A stretch of 64,000 bases of DNA. It comes from Ascaphus truei. Lineage: Eukaryota > Chordata > Amphibia > Anura > Ascaphidae. This document shows positions 33,730 through 44,456 of this stretch, piece by piece. The position numbers and the translations under genes are program-made. Each line of letters opens with the position of its first letter. Within the stretch, counting starts at the first letter, position 1. The notes beneath the pieces are model-generated. The model did no database searches. It worked only from the letters and a program-made list of their open reading frames with translations, and had not been told where the DNA came from. The stretch is from contig WSYH01001183.1 in the NCBI GenBank assembly GCA_036426205.1, forward strand, positions 42,585 through 106,584, given 5' to 3'.

Positions 33730-33780
33730 GGTGATAAGTGCTCGATATGGGCCCTATCGAGGCTTTCTGAATAAGGCCCT

Positions 33781-35359
33781 AAATGTAAATTGACCTGCCA
33801 GTTTCAGAAAATAGTTGGCACTAATAAGCAAGGGTCATGCATGGAATACTACATTGTGTACTTATAGACATTTAGGCCTGGATACATCAAACTCGGTTAA
33901 AGTGGAGTTAATATCGCAACCAGTAAAACCAAAAATACGGGCGGGATTACCACAATTTTAATTTTGTATTCATCAAGATTGTGGTAATAATTTACTAGGC
34001 GCGATATTCCGGTCAAAATAACAATGGAATCAACCATGATTGGTCGATTTTTGTGCAATCAGGCAAGGATTATATTGCATGGTTTTTGTGTTTTTATTGT
34101 TATTGGCCATTGGGCAGGTATTGTTTGTTGGTGTTACTTTTATGGTTGGGCATCGGGCTATTATTGGATAAATATGTGAATATCCCTGAGGAGTTCAGCC
34201 TTCATTCTGGTAGAAGTAAGAATACTTTTATTTATTTAGGGTGTACATTGATTGCAAATGGAGATATCTAGGCTCCAACAATTAAGGCCCTAAGTAGCCT
34301 TGGTGACAATCAATTGATTTAATGGCTTATTTTGTATGATGTGTTTATTTATTGTAACTTCTAGAATATTTAATGTATTTTTGTCATGCTTTGGAATGGG
34401 CAAACATCCTATAAGCCCCATTTGGTTAATAGGACTATTGCCCATTACTTTTGGGTACTTTGCGTGGCATAGGGGTATGGGGGATGGGGGAAGTTTCCTC
34501 AGGGTGAATGGTTTTGCTTCCCGGAGGGATGGTGGGCGGTGTTAACCCCTTCATTACCTAAGCAGTTAGCCAGTAAGTTAATGAAAGGGGGTAAGTAATA
34601 TATTTTAATAGTGTACATTCATAATTTTGTTTTAATTTTATCTTACCATTAATTGCCAATGCAGCTATATAGGCCTTCATTGAGAGGGCTTATTTAGCAA
34701 CAGTGACAATCAATGGTTTTATGATTAAAATTTATTTTTAATGTAATGTTTCTTTTTTTAATACTGTATTTATTTTTGGGGGTTAATACCCAAAACCATG
34801 ACTAGCCACATTTGGCTAATAGGGATATTCGGCATTGGTCTATAGAGGGTAGGTTTGTTCAGGTAGACAAGTTGGATGAAGCAGTTAATTATCCTGGCAG
34901 GGGTGGTTTGGCCTCTTGAAGGGGTGGCGAGAGGGGTTTCTTATCACAGTGATTAGTAAAGCATTGCATAGCAAATTCTAATTCCTAATTCCAATGTATG
35001 ACTTTTGTATAATTCCAATGCATGACTAATTTCCCTTCATTGAGAACATAAATCCACATTTCTACCTTTCTGGGGTTTCAACCCACCCCTATCATCAATC
35101 AGCCCCATGACAGTTTTATGACTGAATAAAAAAACCTCTTTCTTGTGACGTTTAAACTTTGCCTCAATATATAAAAGACTTCATAACTTTGTTTCCATAA
35201 TTCTTAGACAAATGCCATCTTCACGGTTGCATCTGTGAACTTAAAGTACACGGCTAAATGTAAAATATGTATTTTTGCAGGTGAAAGAGATATTAGAGAT
35301 TATACATAGGAAACCCCTTTTTTTTTTTTTTAATCATTTGATTTGTGTACTTATTATTC
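33781..35359. other. AT-rich remnant of foldback-like elements
   Basis: No coding region is supported. 33,879 begins CTGGATACATCAAACTCGG, with a partial inverted match near 33,968 (TATTCATCAAG), so it may be another DNA-element end. 34,541-34,592 has the recurrent TTAACCCCTTCATTACC hairpin. 35,318-35,331 is a T run. Confidence 0.4.
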
Positions 35360-35572
35360 AAGCAGGGGGTCTCCAGAGCTGAACAGCATTCATTTCAGCC
35401 CTGGGGACCCCCTGATTCCCAAGATACATACCCCGGTAGGGGTGCTGGCATCACCTGGAAGTTTAATTCTCCCATGATACATGACCGGGACATTTAAACA
35501 TGCAGGTGATTATGCCACCCCACCCCAGGGGCTGAAATTGTTGTGGTTCAACTCTGGAGAAACCCTGCTTTA
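35360..35572. repeat. 213-bp hairpin related to 24,261-24,574
   Basis: The outer arm AAGCAGGGGGTCTCCAGAG is matched by CTCTGGAGAAACCCTGCTT. Inner parts GGGACCCCCTGATTCCCAAG and GGTGCTGGCATCACCTG also pair imperfectly. It shares GGGGTCTCC, GAGCTGAACCAC-like and ACCGGGACATTT-like blocks with the left-half hairpin of the giant foldback, so both come from one family. Confidence 0.75.
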
Positions 35573-35859
35573 AAACTATGTAATTAAAATAATTATAATA
35601 AAAGTAGTGTGATCGCCTGTTAGAGCTTTGCAGAGAGAGGGACCATCTTCTGTCTACTGTCATTGTACAGCTCTTCCAGACTTATGCACACGGTAGGAGT
35701 CTCATTCAGGAGCATGGACCCCCACTGTGTTAATCCTGATGGAAATTTCCAATGCACTTGGCTGTGATTACTTCACGTTTAGTACACGGTTCACACGCAC
35801 ATGTGCCGGGCAGTGTGAAAATAAAGTTGTCTACATCTGTAGGATGTTGAATCTAGGTA

Positions 35860-36212
35860 GATTGTGAGGGAAACTAAGGCTAAGGTCCCGTTGCACGCGT
35901 CCGCACGGCTGGCTTGCTTGCCGGCGGCGTGTGCAACTCGCTGTACAGCGATCTGCGGTCTACAGGAAACTTTTCTCGGAGCGGGGGGCGTGGCCAAACG
36001 GGTCGGGGGGGGGGCGTGGCCATGACGTGAGGGGGCGCGGCCATGACGTGGGGGGCCGGAGCAGGAGGTGGGCGGGGGGGAGGGGAGGATTGACAGGGAG
36101 GGGGGGGGTGGCTGTGAGCAGAGGACCGTACTCTTCCCCCCCTCTCCCTCACGGGCTGCCACGGGCTGCAGGTAAGTAATAAAAACAACACACACGCACA
36201 CGCAAGCACATC

Positions 36213-36245
<33 letters not shown>

Positions 36246-36254
36246 CACCACAAA

Positions 36255-36297
<43 letters not shown>

Positions 36298-36640
36298 ACA
36301 GGCACGCACGCACTCATACACACACACACACAGACAGAGACAGGCATGCACACAGACAGGCACACAAACACACACATACACACACAGGCAGGCACTCACG
36401 CACTCAGACACACACACAGACAGGCACTCACGCTGCTTTCACTCCACACTCCTCCCCGCTCCCCGAAGCCTCTCCTCCTCCCGCAGCCTCCCCTCCTCCC
36501 GCAGCCTCCCCTCCCCATTGGCTCACAGCCACACCACGTGACGCGTCAACGCTAGGAAACACCATTCTGTTGTGTCTCCTAGCGGCTGACGCGCCACAGC
36601 GTGTAGTCAGCTGTGCAGCTGTGCAGCCAGTGGGTAAAAC
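35860..36640. repeat. GC-rich block with a (CA)n microsatellite
   Basis: 35,975-36,115 is G-rich with repeats of GGGGGCGTGGCCA. 36,186-36,430 is an interrupted (CA)n tract with CAGACAGGCA-type variants. 36,470-36,520 is a CTCCTCCCGCAGCCTCCC tandem. Long frames across this block are low-complexity artefacts. Confidence 0.85.
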
Positions 36641-37440
36641 CGGCTTGCGAGGATTCCCCTGCTGGTGGGGAACTCGCTACATTGCCGCCCGCGCCAATGA
36701 GTGCAGCGGGTCCCAGGCTTAAGAAAAGCTTCTTGGCGTTCTGGCAAGTATGCTGAGGATGAAGAAGAGCACAGGCCAAAAGATGACAAAATAAAGTGGG
36801 GTGACATCCTTTCCCACACTTCATACGTGCACCATGCCCACCAAAAACAAGGAATTAATTGTAACAGTAACCAATGAAACCAATTAATTAATAAAACAAC
36901 AATTAATTAATTGTACCAGTAACCAATTAAACCAATTAATTAATTAAATTTAACAGGGTATGTTCATCTGTACCTGTTTCTCCCCACATAGTGTATCTGC
37001 TATGTAAGCCCTGTTATGATCCAGGCATTAGCAGGTTAATCTGTGGGCCCTTGACCCCCTTCCTGCTTCCCCAGAAAGTGAAGGAAGGTAGGTGGTGCCT
37101 CAGGCCTGTGTACAGCCCCTTGTAGGTGGGTACAGTCCATGAACCCTCCCCTTCCAGAAGTTTCTAGGGGGAGTAGCCTAAAGTTAGTGATGAGTTCCTC
37201 TGAGCTCCTCAGGGAGTGAGGAGGGAGAAGGAGAGTCTGCCTTTGCACCTCAGGGTGTGAGGAGGTGAGAGTGTCCATTCCTGAACCCTGGCTAGTGTGA
37301 AGAAAGATGAACAAGGTGGGAGCTGTGAGTCTTCCCCATTGCGGGGTAAGCGTGCTCATTCTGATTGGCTGGCATCATTCCATTTAACTTACGTCATTAA
37401 AAAAAATTAAATCGGCAAATGGCTTTAACAGCCAATCATC
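36641..37440. other. No supported features
   Basis: Mixed-composition sequence with an (AATTAATTA)-rich stretch near 36,855-36,950. A 107-codon minus-strand frame at 37,036-37,359 has no recognisable family and I do not call it. Confidence 0.5.
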
Positions 37441-37600
37441 AGGCGCCTCATTTGAGCCCAGGAAGATGACACAACATCGGTTGGGATCTACTATGGTGTT
37501 TTATGGATTGACAGATGAAGACAGAAGATTATGAAGATTAAGAAATAATTACAGATGAAGATAGAAGAAATAGGAAACACAGGTAAGTGACCACAGGGGG
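37441..37600 (+). repeat. Fragment of the foldback arm (promoter-exon segment)
   Basis: GCGCCTCATTTGAGCCCA, CATCGGTTGGGATCTA-like and TTTTATGGATTGACAGATGA blocks match 26,125-26,230 of the giant foldback, with a CRE-like ACGTCAT upstream near 37,391. It ends at GTAAGTGACC, again like a splice donor. The remainder of that element is not present. Confidence 0.65.
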
Positions 37601-37904
37601 TCACTCAAGCCCCTAATAACTGCACTCACGGTGTACCAAGGAAAATAAATGCACTAAAAGTAACATTATAGTAGCTGTTACCACAAAACCCTCAAATGGG
37701 AACAGACCACCAATAGGTCCCACAGGACCGCTAAACACAGGACAAAAAAATAATAAACTTTTATTAACTGTAAAATCCAACGATAAACGTGACAAATTAT
37801 ATACAGTACAGTGTTGTTTAAAATCCCCAATGACGAGATGGAGATGTAGTAGGTCGATGCAAGTAATTAATTGATTCAGTAAAATTTTGAGCGATGCACA
37901 CGTT
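37601..37904. other. Sequence upstream of PLE-2 coding region
   Basis: No gene is supported. It may hold the 5-prime terminal region of PLE-2, but no match to the PLE-2 3-prime region was found by eye. Confidence 0.35.
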
Positions 37905-39168
37905 ACTGTCCTATCTAAAGGCCTGACTTATTGTCCTACGAATAATATCAATATTTTTTAAAGCATTAAGGATTTGAATCTTTTTTCACGAATATTGTAC
38001 TTACATAAATTTTTCAGAAGAACAAAGATAGCTCAGAGTATTAATATTCCCTCAGAGGGCGTTGCTCTAAGGGACCACACACATCTAGACGTGATGCAAA
38101 GTCTAACAGATGAAAACTCTAGACCACTAGAGGTCCCTTCACCTCACTACGCAATAAATCTAAATTTACCCCACCCCTCGAGACCTGTACCAACGTAGAT
38201 GTTTTCACTCAGGTTGTGATACGTGACCTCAAAAATCTATCCAAAATAAATGCAAGTAATAAAGCCAAGTACAACCTCAACTTTTAGGAATACAAAGCAT
38301 TAAAAGATATGGAGGCAGATGAATCTATAATAATAATAATAAAACCCTCAGACAAAGGGGGCAACACTGTTCTTATAGACAAAAAAATTTATGCGGCTGA
38401 ATGCCTACGACTCCTCACAGATAGGAGTTGCTATACTACAGTATTCTCTATCGTGATCCCACTAGCCAACTTTCCCTGATATTAAAATCTGGTGTTTAAA
38501 GTATCGTTATTACCAAGAGTGACTCAGAATTCATTTTCATAAAAAATCCGACCATCACGACTTTCTATCAATTACGAAAGTCCATAAAGGTAAAAATCCT
38601 CCTCCGGGAAGACCTATTGTCTCGGGGGTGGATAATCTTACCTCACACGCCAGCAAATACCTTGATTGCTTCCTTTGCCCATTTGTGGGCTCTTTACCAT
38701 CCCATTTGAAAGACACTAAGGCAATATTATCAAGATAATATAGGGATCACTTTGGACACAAATACCCTCTTAGTAGGGGTTGATGTCAAAAGTCTATATA
38801 TCAGTAGCCTCCATTATGTTGGCATTAAGGCAGTTGCTCACATCCTCCAAGCATGTGATTTACACTCCCACCATCATAATAACTTTGTACTTCTACTTTT
38901 GCAATTTGTTTTGACAAAAAACTTTTTTCTTTTTGATAAAAAAATGTATCATTAAATCCAGGGCACGGCCATGGGCACCACGTGCGCTCCCACCTATGTC
39001 AATTTATATCTAAACTGGTGGGAGGAGGCCGTGGGGTTCGTGGAAGGCAACGTCATGTATACAGATCACATTGATCTTTGGATTAGATACATCGAGGATG
39101 TGCTGTTGTTATGGACAGGTACTGAAGAACTACTAAGAAGGTTTATTAACATACTCAACAACAATAAG
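37905..39168 (+). pseudogene. PLE-2 N-terminal part and reverse transcriptase
   Basis: Successive frames give VLSKGLTYCPTNNINIF (the PLE N-terminal segment also seen in PLE-1), IKPSDKGGNTVLIDKK, KVHKGKNPPPGRPIVSG, the motif A region VGVDVKSLYI, motif B GTAMGTTCAPTYVN (38,962-39,004) and motif C-like RYIEDVLLLW (usually DD, here ED). Stops and frameshifts separate them. The sequence is cut at INILNNNK by the BEL element. The lineage differs from PLE-1. Confidence 0.85.
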
Positions 39169-39345
39169 TATTCTGAAGCTAGGGTCACGTATTGAGGTAT
39201 GAATAGTTTCAGTTAGCTTTAACTCATGTCTTCCCTCTTCCAAAGCATGACAAGTCCTTAATGTCTTTCTTAACTTTATTGCAGGAGTAGAAAACAACAG
39301 GAACTTGTAGGTGTAGTGTAGGCAGAGAGTGCTTCTCTACTGCAC

Positions 39346-39732
39346 CGACACACTTTATTCGAGCAAATACCCAGTATGTACCTGGCAGATACCTGGAATG
39401 CGCCGCTCCTCACCTCTGACAAGCCCCGTTGCGTTTGCCTTCCCAGCCTGGGTTCATGCCTGGCTGACGGGCGGCTGATCTGTTAAATGATAATGATTAG
39501 GATTTAATAGGCTGCAATGCTTCGCGTGTCTACCAGATGGCATAAATTCATGAATTGTAATGCATTATATATATATATTTACTGTGCAGTATTGCAGCCA
39601 GCGGGAATAAAATGCTTCAATCCCTGCCTGGAAAATAACCCAATGCACTCGGGCAGAAAACAGTCACAAACCTCAATACACCCGGGTATACCCGAATTCG
39701 TGGGACTAGCCGAGCTCGAATAAAGTGTGTCG
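39346..39732. mobile_element. Small inverted-repeat element, copy A
   Basis: Ends CGACACACTTTATTCGAGC and its exact reverse complement GCTCGAATAAAGTGTGTCG (19 bp). No coding capacity. Contains a TATATA stretch near 39,567. Nearly identical to copy B. Confidence 0.8.
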
Positions 39733-39761
39733 CCAGTGTATGTGGAATGCTTCTACTGCAC

Positions 39762-40145
39762 CGACACACTTTATTCGAGCAAATACCCGGTATGTTCCTG
39801 GCAGATACCTGGAATGCGCCGCTCCTCACCTCTGACAAGCCCCGTTGCGTTTGCCTTCCCAGCCTGGGTTCATGCCTGGCTGATGGGCGGCTGATCTGTT
39901 AAATGATAATGATTAGGATTTAATAGGCTGCAATGCTTCACGTGTCTACCAGATGGCATAAATTCATGAATTGTAATGCAGTATATATATATATACTGTG
40001 CAGTATTGCAGCCAGCGGGAATAAAATGCTTCAATCCCTGCCGGAAAATAACTCAATGCACTCGGGCAGAAAACAGTCACAAACCTCAATACACCCGGGT
40101 ATACCCGAATTCGTGGGACTAGCCGAGCTCGAATAAAGTGTGTCG
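39762..40145. mobile_element. Small inverted-repeat element, copy B
   Basis: Same 19-bp terminal inverted repeats as copy A, in the same orientation, separated from it by 29 bp that resemble the element's flanks (CCAGTGTATG and TTCTACTGCAC). A few base differences and a shorter TA run distinguish it. Confidence 0.8.
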
Positions 40146-40531
40146 CCAGTGTATGAGGTAAGACTACGGTAAGACAGAAAGGCCTTACCAGGGGTGGATG
40201 CAGACAGGTCTGTACTCACTGTGATCATAGGTGGAAAAGGAAGTGAGGTGCAAGGGTCACACTAAAAGTGAAGTGAGAATGCACTAACTGTCAGCAAGGG
40301 CAGGGGGGGGAAATGGGAAAGCCAATTAACTGGAGGACTGGAGATGTTGCCAGACCAACCAGGGGTGTGACAGACTGGAAGGAAAAGGGGCTACATAATG
40401 TATCCATTCCATCTACACTGGGAGTAAAACTGTAAGGAAAGTGACATTCAAATACAGCTAGCAGGCAGAACTGCCAAGGGAAGGGGGGCTGAAACAGAGA
40501 AGGTAGACATGGGTATTTCTGTTCCATGACA

Positions 40532-42118
40532 CTCCCCGTCTGGTATCTGGAGATACCACTATATAACTGGAAAATGTGGAACATATGTGCAATGCATAAC
40601 AAAGATAACATCACATTCTCTAACAATGCAAGAATCCATGTCCACATAGCGATGTGACACCGGCCGGTATCACTGGTATCAAGGTCCCTTGGCCAAGGTT
40701 CTTTGGCAAAGGATGCAGGGTGGATGCACAACTCCAGGTTAGCTGGTTGCACCACAATGTCTTTGTGTAAAAGTCTCTGGCACTGTTTTCTATTAGCCTT
40801 GTGAGAGAACAGTCCTTTTGTCTCTGTAGTTTTCTCTACACAGTGCGTCACCTCGTGGATGTGCCAGTCGTGGTATTTTGTCACCCTATCACCTGGCGTT
40901 TGGCGGAAGGAGATGGCCTTTGACTCCTTGTAGAAGCGGATCAACGCCCCAGGAAGACCGGTTGTCAAGTCTGGTCCAGTGAGTAGTGCCTCGTTTGGAG
41001 AGGCTTTCTGGTGCTGAGCATTGGAGCTGAACATTACCCAGATCTGACTGTGTTTCTGACAGTGGTGAACACCAGATGATGGGAGGTGTCGGCATTTTTT
41101 ACCTTCCTTCAGTGAAAGCGCTGGCTCTGTGTGTCCACTAAGGTATCTATTCCGCGTGAAGACCACAATTTGATTCTTGGTCTCCGGCTCCCTTTGTGGG
41201 TTGCGGCGGAGCGAAGTGAGCCTAGATATGGCAGGTTCTCTATTGTTTGGGGAGACGTCCTTTTGGTGAATGGAATGGTAGTGGAGTCACCCAACTGCCT
41301 GGTCCGTATTTGGAGAGCTCCTTGATTGTTAACCTCGGGAATCTTCTATCTTCCCTCGATGGTGTTTGCTTGTCGTTGTCCCTTTTTGTCTGGAACGCTG
41401 TGCACCGTAGGTCATCGGTGCATTCCTCTTGCACGAGAACATCTCCATGTAGTTTGGTGAAACGCTTTTGTGTCTCTTTGTTAACTGCCATCAGGAGATT
41501 ATTTTCTCCTTGGACGTAACGAAGAATGGTCTCTTTGCTCTTGGCCTAGTAAATCCCTTTATGAGATGTCTCTGTGATTGTCTCTTTTTAGACGTGTGAG
41601 AGGACAGTCTTTTTGACACTGTGGCTTCACCTGTAGGGTGCAATCTTTTGTGGCTATGCCAGCCATGACAGCTGGCTGCTTTGTCACTTGATACTCTGTG
41701 GAGACGAACAACTGTACGTCTTAGCCGTGCCACTGCTCGCGGGAGGAGCGTCCGATTGTTTATTGTCTTTTGGACGATCCCTTTGTCGGTCACCTTTGGG
41801 AGGTTACTTTCTTCCTTCGGTGGAGTCGACTCATCATCCTTGGTTATCTGAACCGCTAAGTATCCTAGGCCATTGTTACATCCCCCCGATGTGAGGATGT
41901 TTTTGTTGATCTCAGGGGTATGAATTGTCTTTTATCTTCACTTGGCCCTTCTGTCACTTGGAGATGGCCAAGACATGGTTCAGAGAGAGATGTGTGCCCA
42001 CATTCTGTTACCACCGTTCTGCGGGCGTGAACATAGTCTTGTCAGTGCACGCGTTGCCCACTATCACCCATCCTTGGTCAAGTCTTTGGGCGTATGGCGC
42101 GTTGTGGGGTCCGTTATG
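40532..42118 (-). pseudogene. BEL pol remnant, degenerate
   Basis: After the protease, the minus strand holds scattered BEL-like pol segments: GWVIVGNACTDKTMF near 42,010-42,070 and the RT-like GPDLTTGLPGALIRFYKES near 40,915-40,985. Between them lie two mutually related ~50-residue segments (41,560-41,720 and 40,760-40,900; shared RV..WH.H, K.L.SH and QCQR pattern). Frames are broken many times. The RT palm, RNase H and integrase are not found. Confidence 0.6.
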
Positions 42119-42728
42119 CTATTTACGGACTTTATGTACCCTCATGATGTCCCTACCGAGCAGCAGCAAGATCTTGGCACCTTGTTCTACCAGCAGGATG
42201 TAGTTGGCTATTCCTTTGAGGTGCGGGTAATGGCGTGCCACGTCTGGTGTGGGAATCTCGTCCCTGTTTGTGGCCATGTGGTTGCACTCGATGAGTGTGG
42301 GGAGAGCTATCTTCACTCTGTTATCCACTAAACATATGACGTAACCGCTTGCTCTTCTCCCTGTTGACTCAGTTGACCCTGCACAGGTTCTGAGGGTGTA
42401 GGGTGAGGCATTGTCTTGTAAATTGAACAAGTTGAAGAACTCCGTCTTCGCCAATGATCGGTTGCTTTGGTCATTGAGGATTGCATACATCCGAATAGCC
42501 TTCTCAGGTTGTCCCTGGGTGTGCACTGCGACAAGGCATATTTTGGAGCAGGACATTTTGTCGCTTTCTTTTCCGCAAACCTCGGTGCGCTGAGATGTGA
42601 CGGATGTTGGCTCTCCTTCTCCTTCCTCCCCGCCATGCTCCACTGCAGAGGATGGGTTGTTGAGTTGGTGGAGTGTCAGCGCCTCTGGGTGTAGCGATGG
42701 CACGTGCTTGTCACTTTCGCACACTGTA
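42119..42728 (-). pseudogene. BEL/Pao aspartic protease region
   Basis: The 201-codon frame (42,724-42,119) continues in frame from the zinc knuckle across the Gypsy-2 insertion (KCT then VCESDKHVPSL). It then has the BEL-type protease core ICLVAVHTQGQPEKAIRMYA, NDQSNRSLAKTEFF with the catalytic Asp, and the C-terminal KILLLLGRDIMRVH. The frame breaks after HKVRK. Role: maturation of element proteins. Confidence 0.8.
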
Positions 42729-43636
42729 TGTAAGGAATCTGGTGTCTAAGCGCCATCAGCGCGACCATTACTCACCTCCCGCCGGTACTCAGGCGTCCAA
42801 GCGTCTGCAGCGCAATTCCCACATACCTCCGTTGTCTGCCACTGGCACTCTGGCTCCTCGCCATCACAGGATTTCACCAACCGAAGAGGTGCCTGTTGAA
42901 TCGCAGCCTCTGTGTGTGTCCCCAGCTCCACGCTCTATGCGCACACGTGCATCTGTCTCTGTCCCCATGCGCATACGCGCATCAGTCACCGAATCCACGC
43001 ACACACGCACGCCAGCCCCAGACGTTATGTGCATGCATTCCCAGCTTACAGAGCACACGCCTAACAGAGCACTTTTAACCACTGCTCCTGCAGTGAGGCG
43101 TCGCACCCAAGCATCACACAGTTCCATGCAAATCAATGATTACACTCAGCTGGGCTGTAACACCTCCCTCCTATCAGGGAGGACTCCTTGCAGTCCTCCA
43201 GGCCTGCCCCCTTTTTCCATTGGCCTGCCCAGTTTTATTATGCCTGTGATTCCCATCACTCGTCGCTCAACATAGTTCTGTATGGAAGCATTTGACTACT
43301 CTCTCAGTGACTCCTCAGGTATTGACGCGGATTGGACAACTACCCCCTCTGCCTCTCGACTTCGGCTCTACTTGGACTTAGTGACTTCTGGTAGCCCTGT
43401 AACACGGCTTATACCTTCGACCATCCGCAACTCTCCAATCCCTGATCTTGGCAACGGCAATAACTACACCTCCTCTACTACCGGTACCGGCAAGTATTGT
43501 CTTCCTTACTATACCTGGCCTGGCAAACACTAACACCACACTCCGGACGTTCTCCCTTTGTTGCGGGTGCGTGTATCCCTAAGTCCCACCTCAGCACAGG
43601 GGACGGGTCTGGTCTGCGGGCAGCACCGGCGTAACA
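42729..43636 (+). repeat. Gypsy-2 5-prime LTR
   Basis: 908 bp, TG...CA. It contains TTTATTATGCC near 43,234 and CTCAACATA at 43,266-43,274, which is one base from the perfect self-primer complement present in the 3-prime LTR. Some per cent divergence from the other LTR. Confidence 0.93.
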
Positions 43637-43637
43637 T

Positions 43638-43646
43638 TATGTCGAG
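43638..43646 (+). promoter_or_regulatory. Gypsy-2 primer-binding site, self-priming type
   Basis: TATGTCGAG, 1 base after the LTR, overlaps the gag ATG (43,639) and pairs over 9 nt with CTCGACATA of the 3-prime LTR. The same arrangement occurs in Gypsy-1. Confidence 0.65.
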
Positions 43647-44431
43647 CCCACAAGACGCAGACCAGACTGAATTAGATATGAGGATTCCTAACCCCAAACC
43701 TTATACAGGTGAATCTCAAGATTTTCGGGGCTTCATTAATCAATGTAAGGTACAATTTGAAATGACCCCCCACCAGCTTTCTACTGGCCGAAAGAAGGTG
43801 GCCTACGATTATAATCTGTTGACGGGTAGCGCACTGGCTTGGGCCTCCCCCATCTGGGAGCGGCGAGATGACCTTACCCAGAATTACTCAACCTTCAAGA
43901 CAGAATTCAGGCAAGTGTTTGATTCCCCCGCACGTTGGGAGGTGGCGTCTTCTTCTCTTTTACAGATTACTCAAGGGCAAAGACTGGTGACTGAATATGC
44001 CATAGAGTTCCGGACCCTTGCAGCAGAGACCAACTGGGAACAGGAGGCCTAAGTCGCCGTATTCTGGCAATGACTGCCAGACAGCATCAAGGATGTACTT
44101 GCTCTCCAACCCAGGCCAGGTCTTTTGGAGGATCTCATCACTCTGGCCATTAGAGTGGACCAACGTATTCAGGTACGCCGCACGGAGCGCCAGCGCACTC
44201 GCTCAGTATCCTCTTCGTCTCTCTCTCTCAGCACTACTACAGTCCCCAGGTCCACTTCACCGCTCTGTCCTTCCTTGGACTCGTCCGAACCGATGCAGTT
44301 GGGGGTTCAACGGGTTCGCACACCAATACGGCAATTCCGCCGCGCCGGGGAATTTTGCTTTTATTGCGGACCAGCAAAAACATCTGACCCAAGAATGTCC
44401 TCCATCTCTGGAAAACGGGAACACCCAGTGA
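43639..44431 (+). pseudogene. gag: Gypsy-2 gag
   Basis: Starts ATG TCG AGC. It is shorter than Gypsy-1 gag: the N-terminal coiled region after DADQTEL is deleted and the frame jumps to DMRIPNPKPYTGESQDFRGF. Capsid-like sequence continues (SALAWASPIWERRDDL; LLQITQGQRLVTEYAIEF). In-frame stops occur at 44,050 and 44,069. The zinc knuckle is split: CFYCG is in the gag frame, HLTQECPPSLENGNTQ in another, showing a small indel near 44,380. The frameshift stem-loop lies at 44,421-44,456. Confidence 0.85.
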
Positions 44432-44456
44432 GTATGAAGGGGCTCTTCGTGGGTGT
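44410..44456 (+). promoter_or_regulatory. Gypsy-2 relic of the gag-pol frameshift signal
   Basis: The stem ACACCCA/TGGGTGT (44,421-44,427 with 44,450-44,456) is kept. The slippery site reads GGAAAAC instead of GGGAAAC. Because gag and pol are already fused by the upstream indel, it is no longer needed. Confidence 0.55.

Larger units (their letters stand above)
24005..33780. mobile_element. Giant foldback element, interrupted by Gypsy-1
   Basis: GGGCCTTATTCAGA at 24,009 is matched by its reverse complement TCTGAATAAGGCCC ending near 33,778. Between about 24,810-25,930 and 26,050-27,160 lie two ~1.1 kb arms that are reverse complements about an axis near 25,984. After removing Gypsy-1 (27,805-33,729) the two halves are ~1.97 and ~1.87 kb, so the whole element is nearly symmetrical at ~3.85 kb. 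The ends hold degenerate subterminal repeats of TATTCAGAAAGCCTCGAT type. No transposase is seen, so it appears nonautonomous; the superfamily is not recognised and no clear target duplication was found. Confidence 0.75.
39169..40531 (-). repeat. BEL 3-prime LTR with two inserted small elements
   Basis: Shares its first ~150 bp and last ~60 bp with the right LTR. In between it holds two copies of a small inverted-repeat element plus ~330 bp absent from the other LTR. A polypurine stretch (minus-strand AGACGGGGAG, 40,532-40,541) directly precedes it, as expected. Confidence 0.85.

Noticed and set aside
24808..34592. Recurring short hairpins considered as a CRISPR-like array
   Set aside because: Spacing is irregular over kilobases, spacers are not uniform, and the context is vertebrate transposon DNA.
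35791..36555. Several frames of 68-171 codons on both strands
   Set aside because: They are translations of the (CA)n tract and G-rich repeats, with repeating Cys-Val or Thr-His patterns.
37036..37359. 107-codon minus-strand frame
   Set aside because: No recognisable family, Pro/Ser/Thr-rich, and no conservation visible in the window.
42673..43275. 200-codon frame in the Gypsy-2 5-prime LTR
   Set aside because: It corresponds to the LTR part of the integrase read-through frame; at this end it has no coding upstream and starts in the flanking BEL sequence.
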